Under the pieces are notes generated by a model. It did not search any database, was not told where the DNA came from, and saw nothing but the letters and a program-made list of their open reading frames with translations. From Dyadobacter sp. UC 10 (GTDB lineage Bacteria > Bacteroidota > Bacteroidia > Cytophagales > Spirosomataceae), in the NCBI RefSeq assembly GCF_008369915.1, contig NZ_VSRN01000001.1, positions 992,001 to 1,056,000 on the forward strand: a stretch of 64,000 nucleotides of DNA, given 5' to 3'. Positions 8,800 to 17,015 of the stretch are shown piece after piece (the stretch's first letter is position 1; each line of letters opens with the position of its first letter). The position numbers were made by a program, and so were the translations under genes.

Positions 8800-9786
8800 T
8801 TAAGCATATAACTTAGTAAGGCGGTAAAGGAAGAACTCGACGTTTCGAACGCCTCGGAACTGAGCTCTGAACGCTTTGATCTTTGCATTGAATGATTCTG
8901 CCGAAGCGTTGGTGCTGCGGTTATCAAAATAATTGACAATGGTCTTGTAATGGCTCTCAATCGAGCGGGCTACTGTATTGAATGCTTTAAATCCGGATTG
9001 TCTGACCTTTTCGTGCCACTTGGCAAGCCTGGTCAACCCGTATATCTTTTCAGATGTGTTTGTGAAGATATTACTTAGCTCCAGCGCCAGCTCGTATGCC
9101 TTTTTAAGGTCGGGGAAGCGTTCGAAGAGAAGTTGTGCTCTTTCTCGTTGGCTATCAGTCCAGGTACCGGGCTTTTTGTAAAGTGCGTATCTGCTGCGAG
9201 CCAGTAGTTGTTTGACGGTATCACCGTTAGCTAATATTTCTGGTTGATACTCTGTCTGAGAAGCCTTTGCCTGCTCAATGGCATCGTTTTCCTGGTCCAA
9301 CGCATCCCATCGGTGTTTGATGCGGATTTCCTGAAGGGCTTCGACTGCCAATCTTTGTACATGGAAGCGGTCAGTGACGCGCACTGCCCGCGGGAAACAA
9401 CGCTTGGCGATCATAGTCATGCTACTGGCCATGTCCAGAGTTATTTCTGTAACTTTTTTACGTTGCGATTCAGGGATTTTGCCAATGACCTCAATAACGG
9501 TTTCGGCCTTTGTTCCCGCTACGATTGCTACGATACTTCCTTTACCGCCCTTGGCTGCTTTGTTTGTAAGAATAGTATACAGTTCACCCTGAGAGAGGCT
9601 CGTTTCATCAATAGAAAGATGTGAACCCAGATTTTCAGGATATAAAAGCCATTTACAGGCATGAGGACGCTGGTTCCAGCTCTGAAAATCACTTAAATGA
9701 GTGCGATATTGACGCGAGAGACGTTTACCATTAACCCCATAAAGGCGGGCAATATTACTGGTACTGTGGGGGAACAAATCCGTCAA
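8800..9786 (-). CDS. ISAon1-type DDE transposase (copy B, ORF2)
   Basis: This 328-residue protein is the same length as the copy A transposase and has the same DDE triad (SIDETSL, TLDMASSM, NASAESFN). The catalytic and C-terminal regions are almost identical to copy A, while residues 1-45 differ strongly. It starts with TTG at 9784-9786 inside ORF1 (32-nt overlap) and in the same +1 relation. Both element ends are present, so this copy is a possible active source of transposase, and it could also act on the compound unit through the outer repeats. Confidence 0.9.
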   Translation of the reverse strand: MTDLFPHSTSNIARLYGVNGKRLSRQYRTHLSDFQSWNQRPHACKWLLYPENLGSHLSIDETSLSQGELYTILTNKAAKGGKGSIVAIVAGTKAETVIEVIGKIPESQRKKVTEITLDMASSMTMIAKRCFPRAVRVTDRFHVQRLAVEALQEIRIKHRWDALDQENDAIEQAKASQTEYQPEILANGDTVKQLLARSRYALYKKPGTWTDSQRERAQLLFERFPDLKKAYELALELSNIFTNTSEKIYGLTRLAKWHEKVRQSGFKAFNTVARSIESHYKTIVNYFDNRSTNASAESFNAKIKAFRAQFRGVRNVEFFLYRLTKLYA

Positions 9787-10126
9787 TCTCCTTTAAAAAA
9801 AGCGCGAATTCTTTCGTCATTCGCGTACCATCGGCAACCTCTGCCCAATTTCGTTGTTCTATCTTCCCCGTGCGGGTATTAAGCCAGCGGCGACGCTTGA
9901 CATGCAGGAAAACACGTCTATCACGGATGGGGAAATCCTGGATCGTAATTTCTGGCAGGAAGCCTTTCGATAAGAGAAACTGCTTGGAGCTGTCGGACTC
10001 TGAATAATTTTTCTCTTCTACATAAACATGGAGCAAATCCGATGATTTCTCCACTCTGCTTAATTGATAATAAGCCAGGATAAAATCTGGCAATAGATAC
10101 TCCAACAGGGGCAAGAAACTCTCCAA
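9755..10126 (-). CDS. ISAon1-type transposase N-terminal region protein (copy B, ORF1)
   Basis: This 123-residue partner of the DDE ORF shares the layout of copy A ORF1: a hydrophobic start MESFLPLLEYLLPDF, a basic stretch HVKRRRWLNTRTGK and a terminal helix EFALFLKEIDG. It runs 32 nt into ORF2. The T7A3 run just before the overlap parallels the T6A4 run in copy A and is a candidate slippery site. Confidence 0.85.
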   Translation of the reverse strand: MESFLPLLEYLLPDFILAYYQLSRVEKSSDLLHVYVEEKNYSESDSSKQFLLSKGFLPEITIQDFPIRDRRVFLHVKRRRWLNTRTGKIEQRNWAEVADGTRMTKEFALFLKEIDGFVPPQYQ

Positions 10127-10172
10127 AACAATTGATTTGATTAAAAATCACAAACCTAGAAAAATCCTATGC

Positions 10173-10197
10173 GCTCCACAAGTTTTGGCCTTGACCC
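10173..10197. repeat. Outer right terminal inverted repeat
   Basis: Its reverse complement begins GGGTCAAGGCCAAAAC and matches the left outer repeat at 23 of 25 positions. Confidence 0.85.
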
Positions 10198-10205
10198 ACT
10201 TTAGT
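10198..10205. repeat. Right 8-bp target-site duplication (ACTTTAGT)
   Basis: It is identical to 7377-7384. Confidence 0.85.
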
Positions 10206-10283
10206 CTGCTTGCAGACAATGTCAAAGATTTTCTGCGCGTTCCGGATCTTAAGTATTTGAATCCGGCGAAGATTGTCAGTTAA
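10206..10283 (+). pseudogene. PIN-domain toxin (VapC-like) remnant, C-terminal part
   Basis: The frame reads LLADNVKDFLRVPDLKYLNP and ends at TAA 10281-10283. NVKDF is the typical end of PIN toxins. Joined to the upstream piece across one ACTTTAGT it gives GNFSLLADNVKDF without a frame break, which identifies the insertion target. Confidence 0.75.
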
Positions 10284-10290
10284 TTCAATA

Positions 10291-11622
10291 TTACTTCTTC
10301 CCGTATTTCCCCTTGTACTTCTCGTAAAGGCGTTTTTGCTTGTCGTCCAGATTCACTTTTCCTCCTTTCACGAAAACCATTTCTACCACATTACCACGCA
10401 TATCCAGGATATCGCCCTGGGAAACGATCAGCGAAGCGTGTTTGCCTTTTTCCAGCGTCCCCACCTCCCTTTCCGCACCAATTATTTCAGCAGCATTTTT
10501 GGTGACAAATTGAAGCGCGTCTTCAGGGGAAACGTCAGCAAACCCTGACGATGTTCCGGCCATAAAAGCAAGGTTTCTTGTCCGCCACCATTCGTCCGCG
10601 TATGTGATAGCCACTTTTACACCCGCTTTGTGCAGCATCCCGGGAAGTTCATAGGGCAGGTATACATTTTCATCTACGCGCCCCGGTAACCTGTGTGTAG
10701 GGTTAAGGACCACGGGAACCTGGTTTTCTTTCAAGAAAGCGGCCACTTTATACGATTCATTGCCGCCTACAATCACTACCCTTTTTATACCAGCCTCCCG
10801 CGCAGTTTTCACTGCTTCCACAATATCTTTTGCATAATCCGCACGGATATAAAGATTGGATAGGCCAGCAAAAAGTGGCTTCATTGCAGCCAGGCGGAGA
10901 TTTACCGTACCAGGTTCATTTATTTCATTATAACTCTTCGCTTCTGAAAACGTGGACTTAATCGGGTCGATCACTTCCTGGCGCTTCTCATTTCTTTTAA
11001 CTGAAACAGAAAAATCTTCATAATTAAAGCTGCTCGCCAGAAATGGCGGCCAGCTCAGCCAGATACCATCGTCTTTCTTCAAAACCGCATCTTCCCAGTT
11101 CCATCCATCGCTGTAAAATGCAGAAGAGGAACCTGATATCACGCCGCCTTGCGGCACTGCCTGGGATACCAGGATCCCATTTCCACGCAGTGTAGGAATC
11201 ACCTCCGAATCAGTATTATAGGCGACGAGTGCACGAACATGCGGATTGATCTCGCCTACTTCATTAAAATCCAGTGTGGCGCGCACGGAAGCAATTTCCT
11301 GCAAACCCACAGTCGTATTCAGTGAGATAATCCCCGGAAAAATATGCTTTCCCTTCGCATCGATCGTCTCCGCATTCGTAACACCCGGATCGGAGCCTGC
11401 TGCGCCCAAATAGGTGATCAAACCCTTATCAAAAGCAATCAGACCATTTTGGATCACCTGCCCGTTACCGACGTGGATTGTGGCACCAATAATAATCACC
11501 GGACGCGACTGAGGTAGTGCGGGGGCTGGGTTTTGCGCCAAAATTTCCGCCTGCACAAATAGCGAAGCCAGGAATAAAAATGTCTTGGAAAATGGATTAC
11601 GTATCATTTGAAACAATGTCAT
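10291..11622 (-). CDS. Amidohydrolase-family protein, probably exported, metal site degenerate
   Basis: This 443-residue protein has a signal peptide (residues about 1-30, ending AEILAQ) and the composite beta-sandwich/TIM-barrel layout of amidohydrolases: GKHIFPGIIS before barrel strand 1 and a C-terminal EDALQFVTKNAAEIIG...GTLEKGKHASLIV. At the position of the usual HxH metal ligands (about residues 100-103) it has SLNT, so the normal binuclear metal centre is missing. It lies 5 bp after the larger amidohydrolase gene on the same strand, so the two are surely one operon. It may be a non-catalytic partner of that protein or bind a ligand. Its role is inferred. Confidence 0.85.
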   Translation of the reverse strand: MTLFQMIRNPFSKTFLFLASLFVQAEILAQNPAPALPQSRPVIIIGATIHVGNGQVIQNGLIAFDKGLITYLGAAGSDPGVTNAETIDAKGKHIFPGIISLNTTVGLQEIASVRATLDFNEVGEINPHVRALVAYNTDSEVIPTLRGNGILVSQAVPQGGVISGSSSAFYSDGWNWEDAVLKKDDGIWLSWPPFLASSFNYEDFSVSVKRNEKRQEVIDPIKSTFSEAKSYNEINEPGTVNLRLAAMKPLFAGLSNLYIRADYAKDIVEAVKTAREAGIKRVVIVGGNESYKVAAFLKENQVPVVLNPTHRLPGRVDENVYLPYELPGMLHKAGVKVAITYADEWWRTRNLAFMAGTSSGFADVSPEDALQFVTKNAAEIIGAEREVGTLEKGKHASLIVSQGDILDMRGNVVEMVFVKGGKVNLDDKQKRLYEKYKGKYGKK

Positions 11623-11627
11623 AGCTA

Positions 11628-14600
11628 TTATCTGTGTCCTTCGTGCTCGGTGTGCACACCTACTATATCTTCACAATGCCACATTTTTGGCTGCACCGCC
11701 TGCGGTTTCTGTGTAGGCTTGCCCTCTGCTTTGTCATTCAGCATTTTCTGGATCAGCTTCTCTCTTTCCAATTGCATTGATTTTTGCTTTTCCTCATCCT
11801 TCTTTCTGTCAAAATACACGGCGCCTTCTACCATTGTAAATTCAGGACGGGCGTAAATGGATAGCGGATGCGCGTTCCAGAGTACAAGATCGGCGTCTTT
11901 GCCGGCTTTGATACTCCCCATTTTGTTGTCAACGTGAAGCAACTTGGCTGGATTAAGCGTCACCATTTTCCAGGCTTCCTCTTCCGGAACGCCGCCGTAT
12001 TCAACCGTCTTGGCCGCTTCCTGATTCAATCGGCGGGCCATTTCAGCATCATCGGAATTAATCGCGACAGTTACACCCTGGTGGTACATCAATGCTGCAT
12101 TGTAAGGAATTGCTTCCTTTACCTCCATTTTGTAAGCCCACCAGTCAGCGAAAGTCGAGCCGCCGATACCTCTTTTCGCCATTCCGTCAGCAAGTTTGTA
12201 GCCTTCAAGAATATGGGTGAACGTATTGATCTTGAATTTCAATGAATCAGCCACGTGCATCAGCATATTGATCTCCGACTGTACATAAGAATGGCAGGTG
12301 ATAAATCGCTGGTTATCTAGGATTTCCGCCAGCGCGTCCAGCTCAATATCTCTTCTCGGTGCATTTGCCGGCACTTTTTTAGATGTGGAATTGAAATTCT
12401 TCCAGCTCTTCGCATATTCTTTTGCACGTATAAAATGGTCGAAGTAAACCTGCTCCACGCCCATTCTCGTTTGGGGAAAACGAACTCTCGCGACATCACC
12501 CCAGTTGGATTGCTTCACATTTTCACCCAATGCAAACTTGATCGTTTTCACATCCGGTAATACCATTTCAGACTGGCTTGCACCCCACTTTAACTTAATC
12601 ATCGCACTCTGGCCTCCTATAGAGTTAGCCGAACCGTGCAGCAAATGCGAAGCGGTTACCCCACCCGCAAGCTGGCGGTAGATATTCACGTCATCCGGAT
12701 TCACTACATCGCTCATTCTCACTTCGGCCGAACTCGTTTGGCCGCCTTCATTGATCGTAAATAGGGCAATATGCGAATGCTCGTCAATAATACCGCTGGT
12801 CAAATGTTTGCCGGTACCGTCAATTGTCTTCGCTCCCGAAGGTGCTGCCAGTGACTTTCCAACTTTTGCGATTTTCCCGTTCTGGACAACTACGTCTGCA
12901 TTTTGAAGAATACCCTCCTGCTCATTCGTCCAGATAGTCGCATTCTTAATCAGTACAGTTTCAGATTTCGGCAGCTCTTCATTTCCAAAACCAACAAATG
13001 GATACAGAATTGGGCTGGTTTCTTTTGGTTTGAGAGTAACTGTGTCGGCCGCGGCAATTTGCTGGAACTTTTCAGTCAGTGTAGCATTCCACGGCACTGT
13101 TGCACCATTTGGCAAAATACCTTCGCCGGATAATGTGGTCCCGGTAAGCCAGCCAGTGAGCCGCGTCGTGCCAGGTGCTTTCTTGTCAGCCTGGTAATTC
13201 AATGTCAGTAATTCATTCGAAAGGATCGCCTTGGGCGTGATTTTGACAGAATCCTGAACGATCACTTTGAATTCCGGCTTATCGGGTGAGCCGGTAATTT
13301 GCAGCTTGCCGCCCGGTTGGTTGTTGATCGATAATGTGTAGGTCCCTCGGATATCTGGCGTATTAATGGGTGCTAAAATGAATTTCTTTCCCTGTATCCA
13401 GTTCTCGTAAATCACATTGTCTTTTCCAAAAAGATCTCCGGAAGTAATGATAAAATTTGCCAGCAAGCCTTGCTTCAAACTTCCTATCTGGTTTTCCGCT
13501 TTGATCAGACTAGCCGGTAGCGTTGTCAGAGCTTCCAGTGCTTTTTCTTTTGGTAAACCATATTCAACTGCGCTTTTGATGTTTTTCCAGAAATCGGCCT
13601 TATTCTTCATTCCGGCGGATGTAAATGCAAAAGGTATCTGCGCCTTTGCTACTTCCGAGGCATTTTTGGGTGCCATTTCCCAATGTTTGAGCTGTGCCAT
13701 ACTGATCACATCTGCATCCCAGGGATCGGTTACATCATAAGCTTCCGGAAATTGAAGGGGTAAAATCAGCGTGGCTCTGGTCGCTTTAATTTCATTAATG
13801 CGCTGATATTCATCGCCCCCACCTTTGATTATATATTGAACTCCGAATTCATCACCTACCTTATCAGCCCGCATAACACTGTATTTATCTCCGGTTTCGA
13901 AGAAAGAAGGCAGGGCTTTGATCTGGTTAAATGCTTCCAACGACAAATTGGCCTCTTTCGCTTTTGAAGTGCGGGCATACCATTCTGCGTCGTAATAATT
14001 TTGTCTCAAAAGCGCCACGACACCCATCGTAGAAGAAGGGTATGTCTGGGAGGAAGTACCTTTGCTGAACGAGAAATGCGCAGAAGCTTTTCTGTTCAAA
14101 AGTGCCTTGTTGGCAGCCTCGTCGGTTAGCGTTACCAGAGCGCCATTTCCTCTGACGATTCCATCGTGTGAATGGACGAGTACAGTACCGAAGCCAATTT
14201 TGCGTAAATCAGCTGCTTTTTTTGTGTCTGGTGTAAATACCATACTGGCATCATTTTCAGCCTGTATTGCCTGGTTCCAGCCGAATGCGCCTTTTTTGTT
14301 GGATTCCAGCTGCGGAGTTTGTCTTCCGCCAGCCGGCCGGTCACGCTTTACCTCGGGCATACCATAGTCCGAATCCAGGTCGATCAGCGAAGGATAAATG
14401 AATTTGCCCTTCAGGTCCACGACCAAGGTTCCAGCCGGCAGCTTTACCTGCTTTCCAACCTGACTGATCAGTCCGTTTTCGATCAGTAATGTGCCGTTTT
14501 CAATAGTTGTTTTGGGATCGACAATGATGGTGGCATTGGTGAATGCATACCGGCCTGGTCTTTCATCGTAGGCCCCGTTTTGCGGGAAAGTTTGCTGCGC

Positions 14601-14657
14601 CTGACAGCAAATGCTAATAACCAGCCCTGAAAATAAGGTTGATAATCGTTTAAACAT
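11628..14657 (-). CDS. Large exported amidohydrolase with a duplicated domain
   Basis: This 1,009-residue protein starts with a signal peptide ending near CCQAQQ. It holds two amidohydrolase-like regions. The N-terminal one (about 35-440) has DLDSDY at residues 93-98 in place of HxH and lacks metal ligands. The C-terminal one (about 575-985) has DEHSHIAL (HxH), THIL and NSDDAEM, which together look like an intact metal site. TLNPAKLLHVDNKMGSIKAG...DADLVLWN closes the fold. The C-terminal tail is charged, with MWHC and several histidines. Relatives act on imidazolone, dipeptide or cyclic-amide substrates, but the substrate here is unknown. It is the first gene of a two-gene operon. Confidence 0.88.
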   Translation of the reverse strand: MFKRLSTLFSGLVISICCQAQQTFPQNGAYDERPGRYAFTNATIIVDPKTTIENGTLLIENGLISQVGKQVKLPAGTLVVDLKGKFIYPSLIDLDSDYGMPEVKRDRPAGGRQTPQLESNKKGAFGWNQAIQAENDASMVFTPDTKKAADLRKIGFGTVLVHSHDGIVRGNGALVTLTDEAANKALLNRKASAHFSFSKGTSSQTYPSSTMGVVALLRQNYYDAEWYARTSKAKEANLSLEAFNQIKALPSFFETGDKYSVMRADKVGDEFGVQYIIKGGGDEYQRINEIKATRATLILPLQFPEAYDVTDPWDADVISMAQLKHWEMAPKNASEVAKAQIPFAFTSAGMKNKADFWKNIKSAVEYGLPKEKALEALTTLPASLIKAENQIGSLKQGLLANFIITSGDLFGKDNVIYENWIQGKKFILAPINTPDIRGTYTLSINNQPGGKLQITGSPDKPEFKVIVQDSVKITPKAILSNELLTLNYQADKKAPGTTRLTGWLTGTTLSGEGILPNGATVPWNATLTEKFQQIAAADTVTLKPKETSPILYPFVGFGNEELPKSETVLIKNATIWTNEQEGILQNADVVVQNGKIAKVGKSLAAPSGAKTIDGTGKHLTSGIIDEHSHIALFTINEGGQTSSAEVRMSDVVNPDDVNIYRQLAGGVTASHLLHGSANSIGGQSAMIKLKWGASQSEMVLPDVKTIKFALGENVKQSNWGDVARVRFPQTRMGVEQVYFDHFIRAKEYAKSWKNFNSTSKKVPANAPRRDIELDALAEILDNQRFITCHSYVQSEINMLMHVADSLKFKINTFTHILEGYKLADGMAKRGIGGSTFADWWAYKMEVKEAIPYNAALMYHQGVTVAINSDDAEMARRLNQEAAKTVEYGGVPEEEAWKMVTLNPAKLLHVDNKMGSIKAGKDADLVLWNAHPLSIYARPEFTMVEGAVYFDRKKDEEKQKSMQLEREKLIQKMLNDKAEGKPTQKPQAVQPKMWHCEDIVGVHTEHEGHR

Positions 14658-14829
14658 ACATCGGTTGGTGGTTCTGAATCAATTTGACAATATACAATGA
14701 AAATCAGCAAAACGTCTTTCGCTTTCCATAATCCTCAGAAGTTATAATTGCCGCTGCGAATTTTCATGTTGGACATTTTTTTTACATTATTGCGTGCTCT
14801 TTTCATGTTTCTTGTAGCATTGTCGAACT

Positions 14830-15126
14830 ATGACTTACACTCAATTTCAAGAATCTCTTACCCTGAAAATCCCGCCAACAGGCATTTCTGAGTTGCTAAA
14901 AGCACTTTGGTACGACGCCAAGGGTGATTGGGAGGCAGCTCATGACATTGCTCAGAGCGCAGAAGGTACGCGCGAATATGATCGTTTACATGCCTATCTG
15001 CACAGGGTTGAAGGCGACACCTGGAATGCAGGTTATTGGTACAGACGTGCTGGTGCTGAGGTATTTAAAGGATCCTTAGAAGATGAAAGGGAGTATTTGG
15101 TCGGGTATTACACTCCGAATACATAA
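14830..15126 (+). CDS. Small conserved protein of unknown function
   Basis: This 98-residue soluble protein has no signal peptide or membrane segment. The motif pattern (LLKALWYDAKGDWEAAHDIA, then AYLHRVEGDTWNAGYWYRRA) suggests two helical hairpins of TPR/Sel1-like character. I recall similar short proteins as conserved hypotheticals in Bacteroidota and Proteobacteria, without an assigned function. Its stop codon (15124-15126) lies inside the first of three palindromes that lead to the SatD-like gene, so its 3' end overlaps that regulatory region. It is transcribed away from the amidohydrolase operon. Confidence 0.75.
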   Translation: MTYTQFQESLTLKIPPTGISELLKALWYDAKGDWEAAHDIAQSAEGTREYDRLHAYLHRVEGDTWNAGYWYRRAGAEVFKGSLEDEREYLVGYYTPNT

Positions 15127-15198
15127 GGTTTTATCCTTATATCAGGCACATATAAGGTAAAAGCCTTATATTTGGCCATTATAAGGTAAAAAGCTTAT
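15123..15198. promoter_or_regulatory. Three 18-bp palindromic sites at 29-bp spacing
   Basis: ATAAGGTTTTATCCTTAT (15123-15140), ATAAGGTAAAAGCCTTAT (15152-15169) and ATAAGGTAAAAAGCTTAT (15181-15198) share the arms ATAAGG/CCTTAT with a 6-bp spacer. Start-to-start distance is 29 bp both times. The third, with one changed arm base, covers the ATG of the SatD-like gene. They look like operator sites bound by a dimer, plausibly the helix-turn-helix protein encoded just downstream. Confidence 0.75.
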
Positions 15199-15835
15199 GG
15201 CAACCAAAAGCATTCACGCCGTTTTTACGGCAGATATGGTCAATTCAACCAGCTTTTCACGGGAAGAAGCCTCCCGCTGGTTAGAGGAACTGATACAGAA
15301 ACTGCGGGATCATAAAGCATTCAAGTGGTTACTGAAACCGGAAATTTACCGCGGAGACAGCTTTCAAGGTGTATTGAAAAATGCAGATGAGGCTGTTCGT
15401 GCCGCGATTTTAGCCCGTGCAATCATGCGCGCACATGCACCAAATGCAGATCTGCGCATTGCAATCGGAATCGGACAAACAGAATTATTGACCGAACGTG
15501 CGGGAACTTCCGACGGCGAGGCGTTCAGGTTGTCGGGGCGACTGGCTGATAACATCCGCCAGCAAAAAGCCCGCATCGGAATCGCCCTGCCTGTTCCTTC
15601 CGAACCCCTGACTGCGACGCTCGGACTGCTGGAAGTATTGATAGAAGGTTGGACAACATCTCAAAGCGAAGTAATTGCCGCGCTCTTAAACGAAAAAACA
15701 GTGACACAGATAGCAGAACAACTATCGATCAGCCAGTCAGCCGCCAGTCAGCGGATTGCCGCGGCTAAATGGTGGGCAATTGAAAATTTTCTTAGTACTT
15801 TTCCCAGACATTTATCACTATACACAAAACGCTAA
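15197..15835 (+). CDS. SatD-like protein with C-terminal helix-turn-helix
   Basis: Residues 1-135 of this 212-residue protein resemble SatD-type domains (AVFTADMVNSTSFS at the start, RGDSFQGVL, DLRIAIGIGQTELL). Residues about 155-200 form a helix-turn-helix (VTQIAEQLSISQSAASQRIA). The combination suggests a DNA-binding sensor. The ATG lies within the third of three palindromic repeats, so bound protein could block initiation directly. It is followed after 3 bp by a DUF3307 membrane protein, a pairing I associate with SatD-like genes. The ligand and the biological role are unknown. Confidence 0.75.
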   Translation: MATKSIHAVFTADMVNSTSFSREEASRWLEELIQKLRDHKAFKWLLKPEIYRGDSFQGVLKNADEAVRAAILARAIMRAHAPNADLRIAIGIGQTELLTERAGTSDGEAFRLSGRLADNIRQQKARIGIALPVPSEPLTATLGLLEVLIEGWTTSQSEVIAALLNEKTVTQIAEQLSISQSAASQRIAAAKWWAIENFLSTFPRHLSLYTKR

Positions 15836-15838
15836 TTT

Positions 15839-16585
15839 ATGATGACTGAATTTCTGCTGCTGCTGCTCGCCCACGTATTAGTAGATTTTTACTGGCAGCC
15901 AACCCGCTGGGTAACAGACAAAAAGAAAAAGTCAGTCAGGTCAAAATACCTTTATTGGCATATTCTGCTGGTAATCGTCGTCTCATACATTACCCTGCAC
16001 CAATGGGCCAATCCGCTCCCGGCAGTGCTCCTTGGTATTGCGCACGGCATTATTGATATTATCAAGATCTCATTTGACAAGAAAGGATCGTTAGCCTGGT
16101 TTATCACCGACCAGATTGCCCATATCCTGACCATCGCAATTGCCGCATTATGGCTGACCGGCAATTTTCAGCCCGGCTTTCAACAGTTTCTAACGTGGCT
16201 TGAAACTACTAAAACGCTAGCAACAATAGCGGGTGCATTAACAACACTTTCCCCTGTCTCATTTCTGGTAGGCATCCTCACCCGCCCGTGGCGTGAAGAA
16301 TTGAGCAAACTCGCGCCGGAAGCCGATGATAATCTAGCCAATGCCGGCCGCTGGATCGGAATGTCGGAACGGTTATTAATTTTTGTTTTTGTGCTGGCTA
16401 ATCAATTTTCAGCGATCGGATTTTTGATCGCGGCCAAATCCCTGCTTCGGTATAATGACAAGGCCCCGGCACCTGAAACTTCTCCCGCTTATATCAGCAA
16501 AAAATCAGAATACGTACTGGTAGGAACGCTGATGAGCTACACTTGTGCGATCGCCATTGCCCTGCTGGTCCGCTTGTTTTACTGA
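15839..16585 (+). CDS. DUF3307 domain membrane protein
   Basis: This 248-residue protein has about six hydrophobic segments. The N-terminal LLLLAHVLVDFYWQPTRWV with a conserved HxxxDF pattern is the DUF3307 hallmark. AHGIIDIIKISFD (near residue 62) and FITDQIAHILTIAI (near residue 87) repeat the H/D-containing helix pattern. It starts 3 bp after the SatD-like gene and is surely co-transcribed. An ATG three bases downstream (ATGATG) is an equally possible start. Function is unknown; a membrane partner of the SatD-like regulator is the contextual guess. Confidence 0.85.
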   Translation: MMTEFLLLLLAHVLVDFYWQPTRWVTDKKKKSVRSKYLYWHILLVIVVSYITLHQWANPLPAVLLGIAHGIIDIIKISFDKKGSLAWFITDQIAHILTIAIAALWLTGNFQPGFQQFLTWLETTKTLATIAGALTTLSPVSFLVGILTRPWREELSKLAPEADDNLANAGRWIGMSERLLIFVFVLANQFSAIGFLIAAKSLLRYNDKAPAPETSPAYISKKSEYVLVGTLMSYTCAIAIALLVRLFY

Positions 16586-16649
16586 AATTCCAAACACCCA
16601 ATTAAACTAAATCCCGGATTCATACTCTAACCCGGGTATCAAAAACTTT

Positions 16650-17015
16650 ATGACCATGAGAAAATTAGTATTTGTCTTTTTATTGACTTTCGCTACAATA
16701 AGTGCTTTCGCACAGCGGCAGGGAGGCAATATGACACCGGAGCAGAGAGCTGAAAACCAGACTAAAAACCTGGCAGAAAATTTGAACTTATCCGAAGATC
16801 AGAAAAAACAGGTCTATAACCTAAGCCTGGCCCGCGCGCAGAAAATGCAGGAACTTCGGGAAAAATCAAACGGCGACCGCTCAGAAATGCGCGCGTCTAT
16901 GGAAACCTTCAACAACGAAATCGCCAAAGTACTTACCGTAGAGCAACAGGAAAAGTATAAAACTATGCAGGAAGATCGGAGAGGAAATCGCAGCGAGAGG
17001 CAGCCTAGGAATTAG
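16650..17015 (+). CDS. Small secreted Spy/DUF4890-like helical protein
   Basis: This 121-residue protein has a signal peptide (residues 1-21, ending ISAFAQ). The mature part is highly charged and helical: MTPEQRAENQTKNLAENLNL, LSEDQKKQVYNLSLARAQKM and LTVEQQEKYKTMQED are the LTxxQ-like repeats of Spy/CpxP-type periplasmic chaperone relatives. The tail is basic (RRGNRSERQPRN). An ATG two codons in (16656) is an alternative start. It ends just before a long GA/CT inverted repeat that separates it from prfC. The periplasmic location is well supported; the function is a family guess. Confidence 0.8.
   Translation: MTMRKLVFVFLLTFATISAFAQRQGGNMTPEQRAENQTKNLAENLNLSEDQKKQVYNLSLARAQKMQELREKSNGDRSEMRASMETFNNEIAKVLTVEQQEKYKTMQEDRRGNRSERQPRN

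Larger units (their letters stand above)
8767..10197 (-). mobile_element. ISAon1-type (ISL3-like) insertion sequence, copy B, both ends present
   Basis: This 1,431-bp element has terminal inverted repeats at 8767-8791 and 10173-10197 and two minus-strand ORFs (8800-9786 and 9755-10126). It is clearly diverged from copy A at protein level, mostly in the N-terminal 45 residues of the transposase, so the pair is not a recent tandem duplication. Together with copy A it is flanked by ACTTTAGT on both sides. Confidence 0.88.

Noticed and set aside
15123-15198. Regular 29-bp spaced repeats as a small CRISPR array
   Set aside because: There are only three palindromic units of 18 bp with 11-bp gaps, no cas genes nearby, and the array overlaps a start codon. 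Operator sites explain it better.
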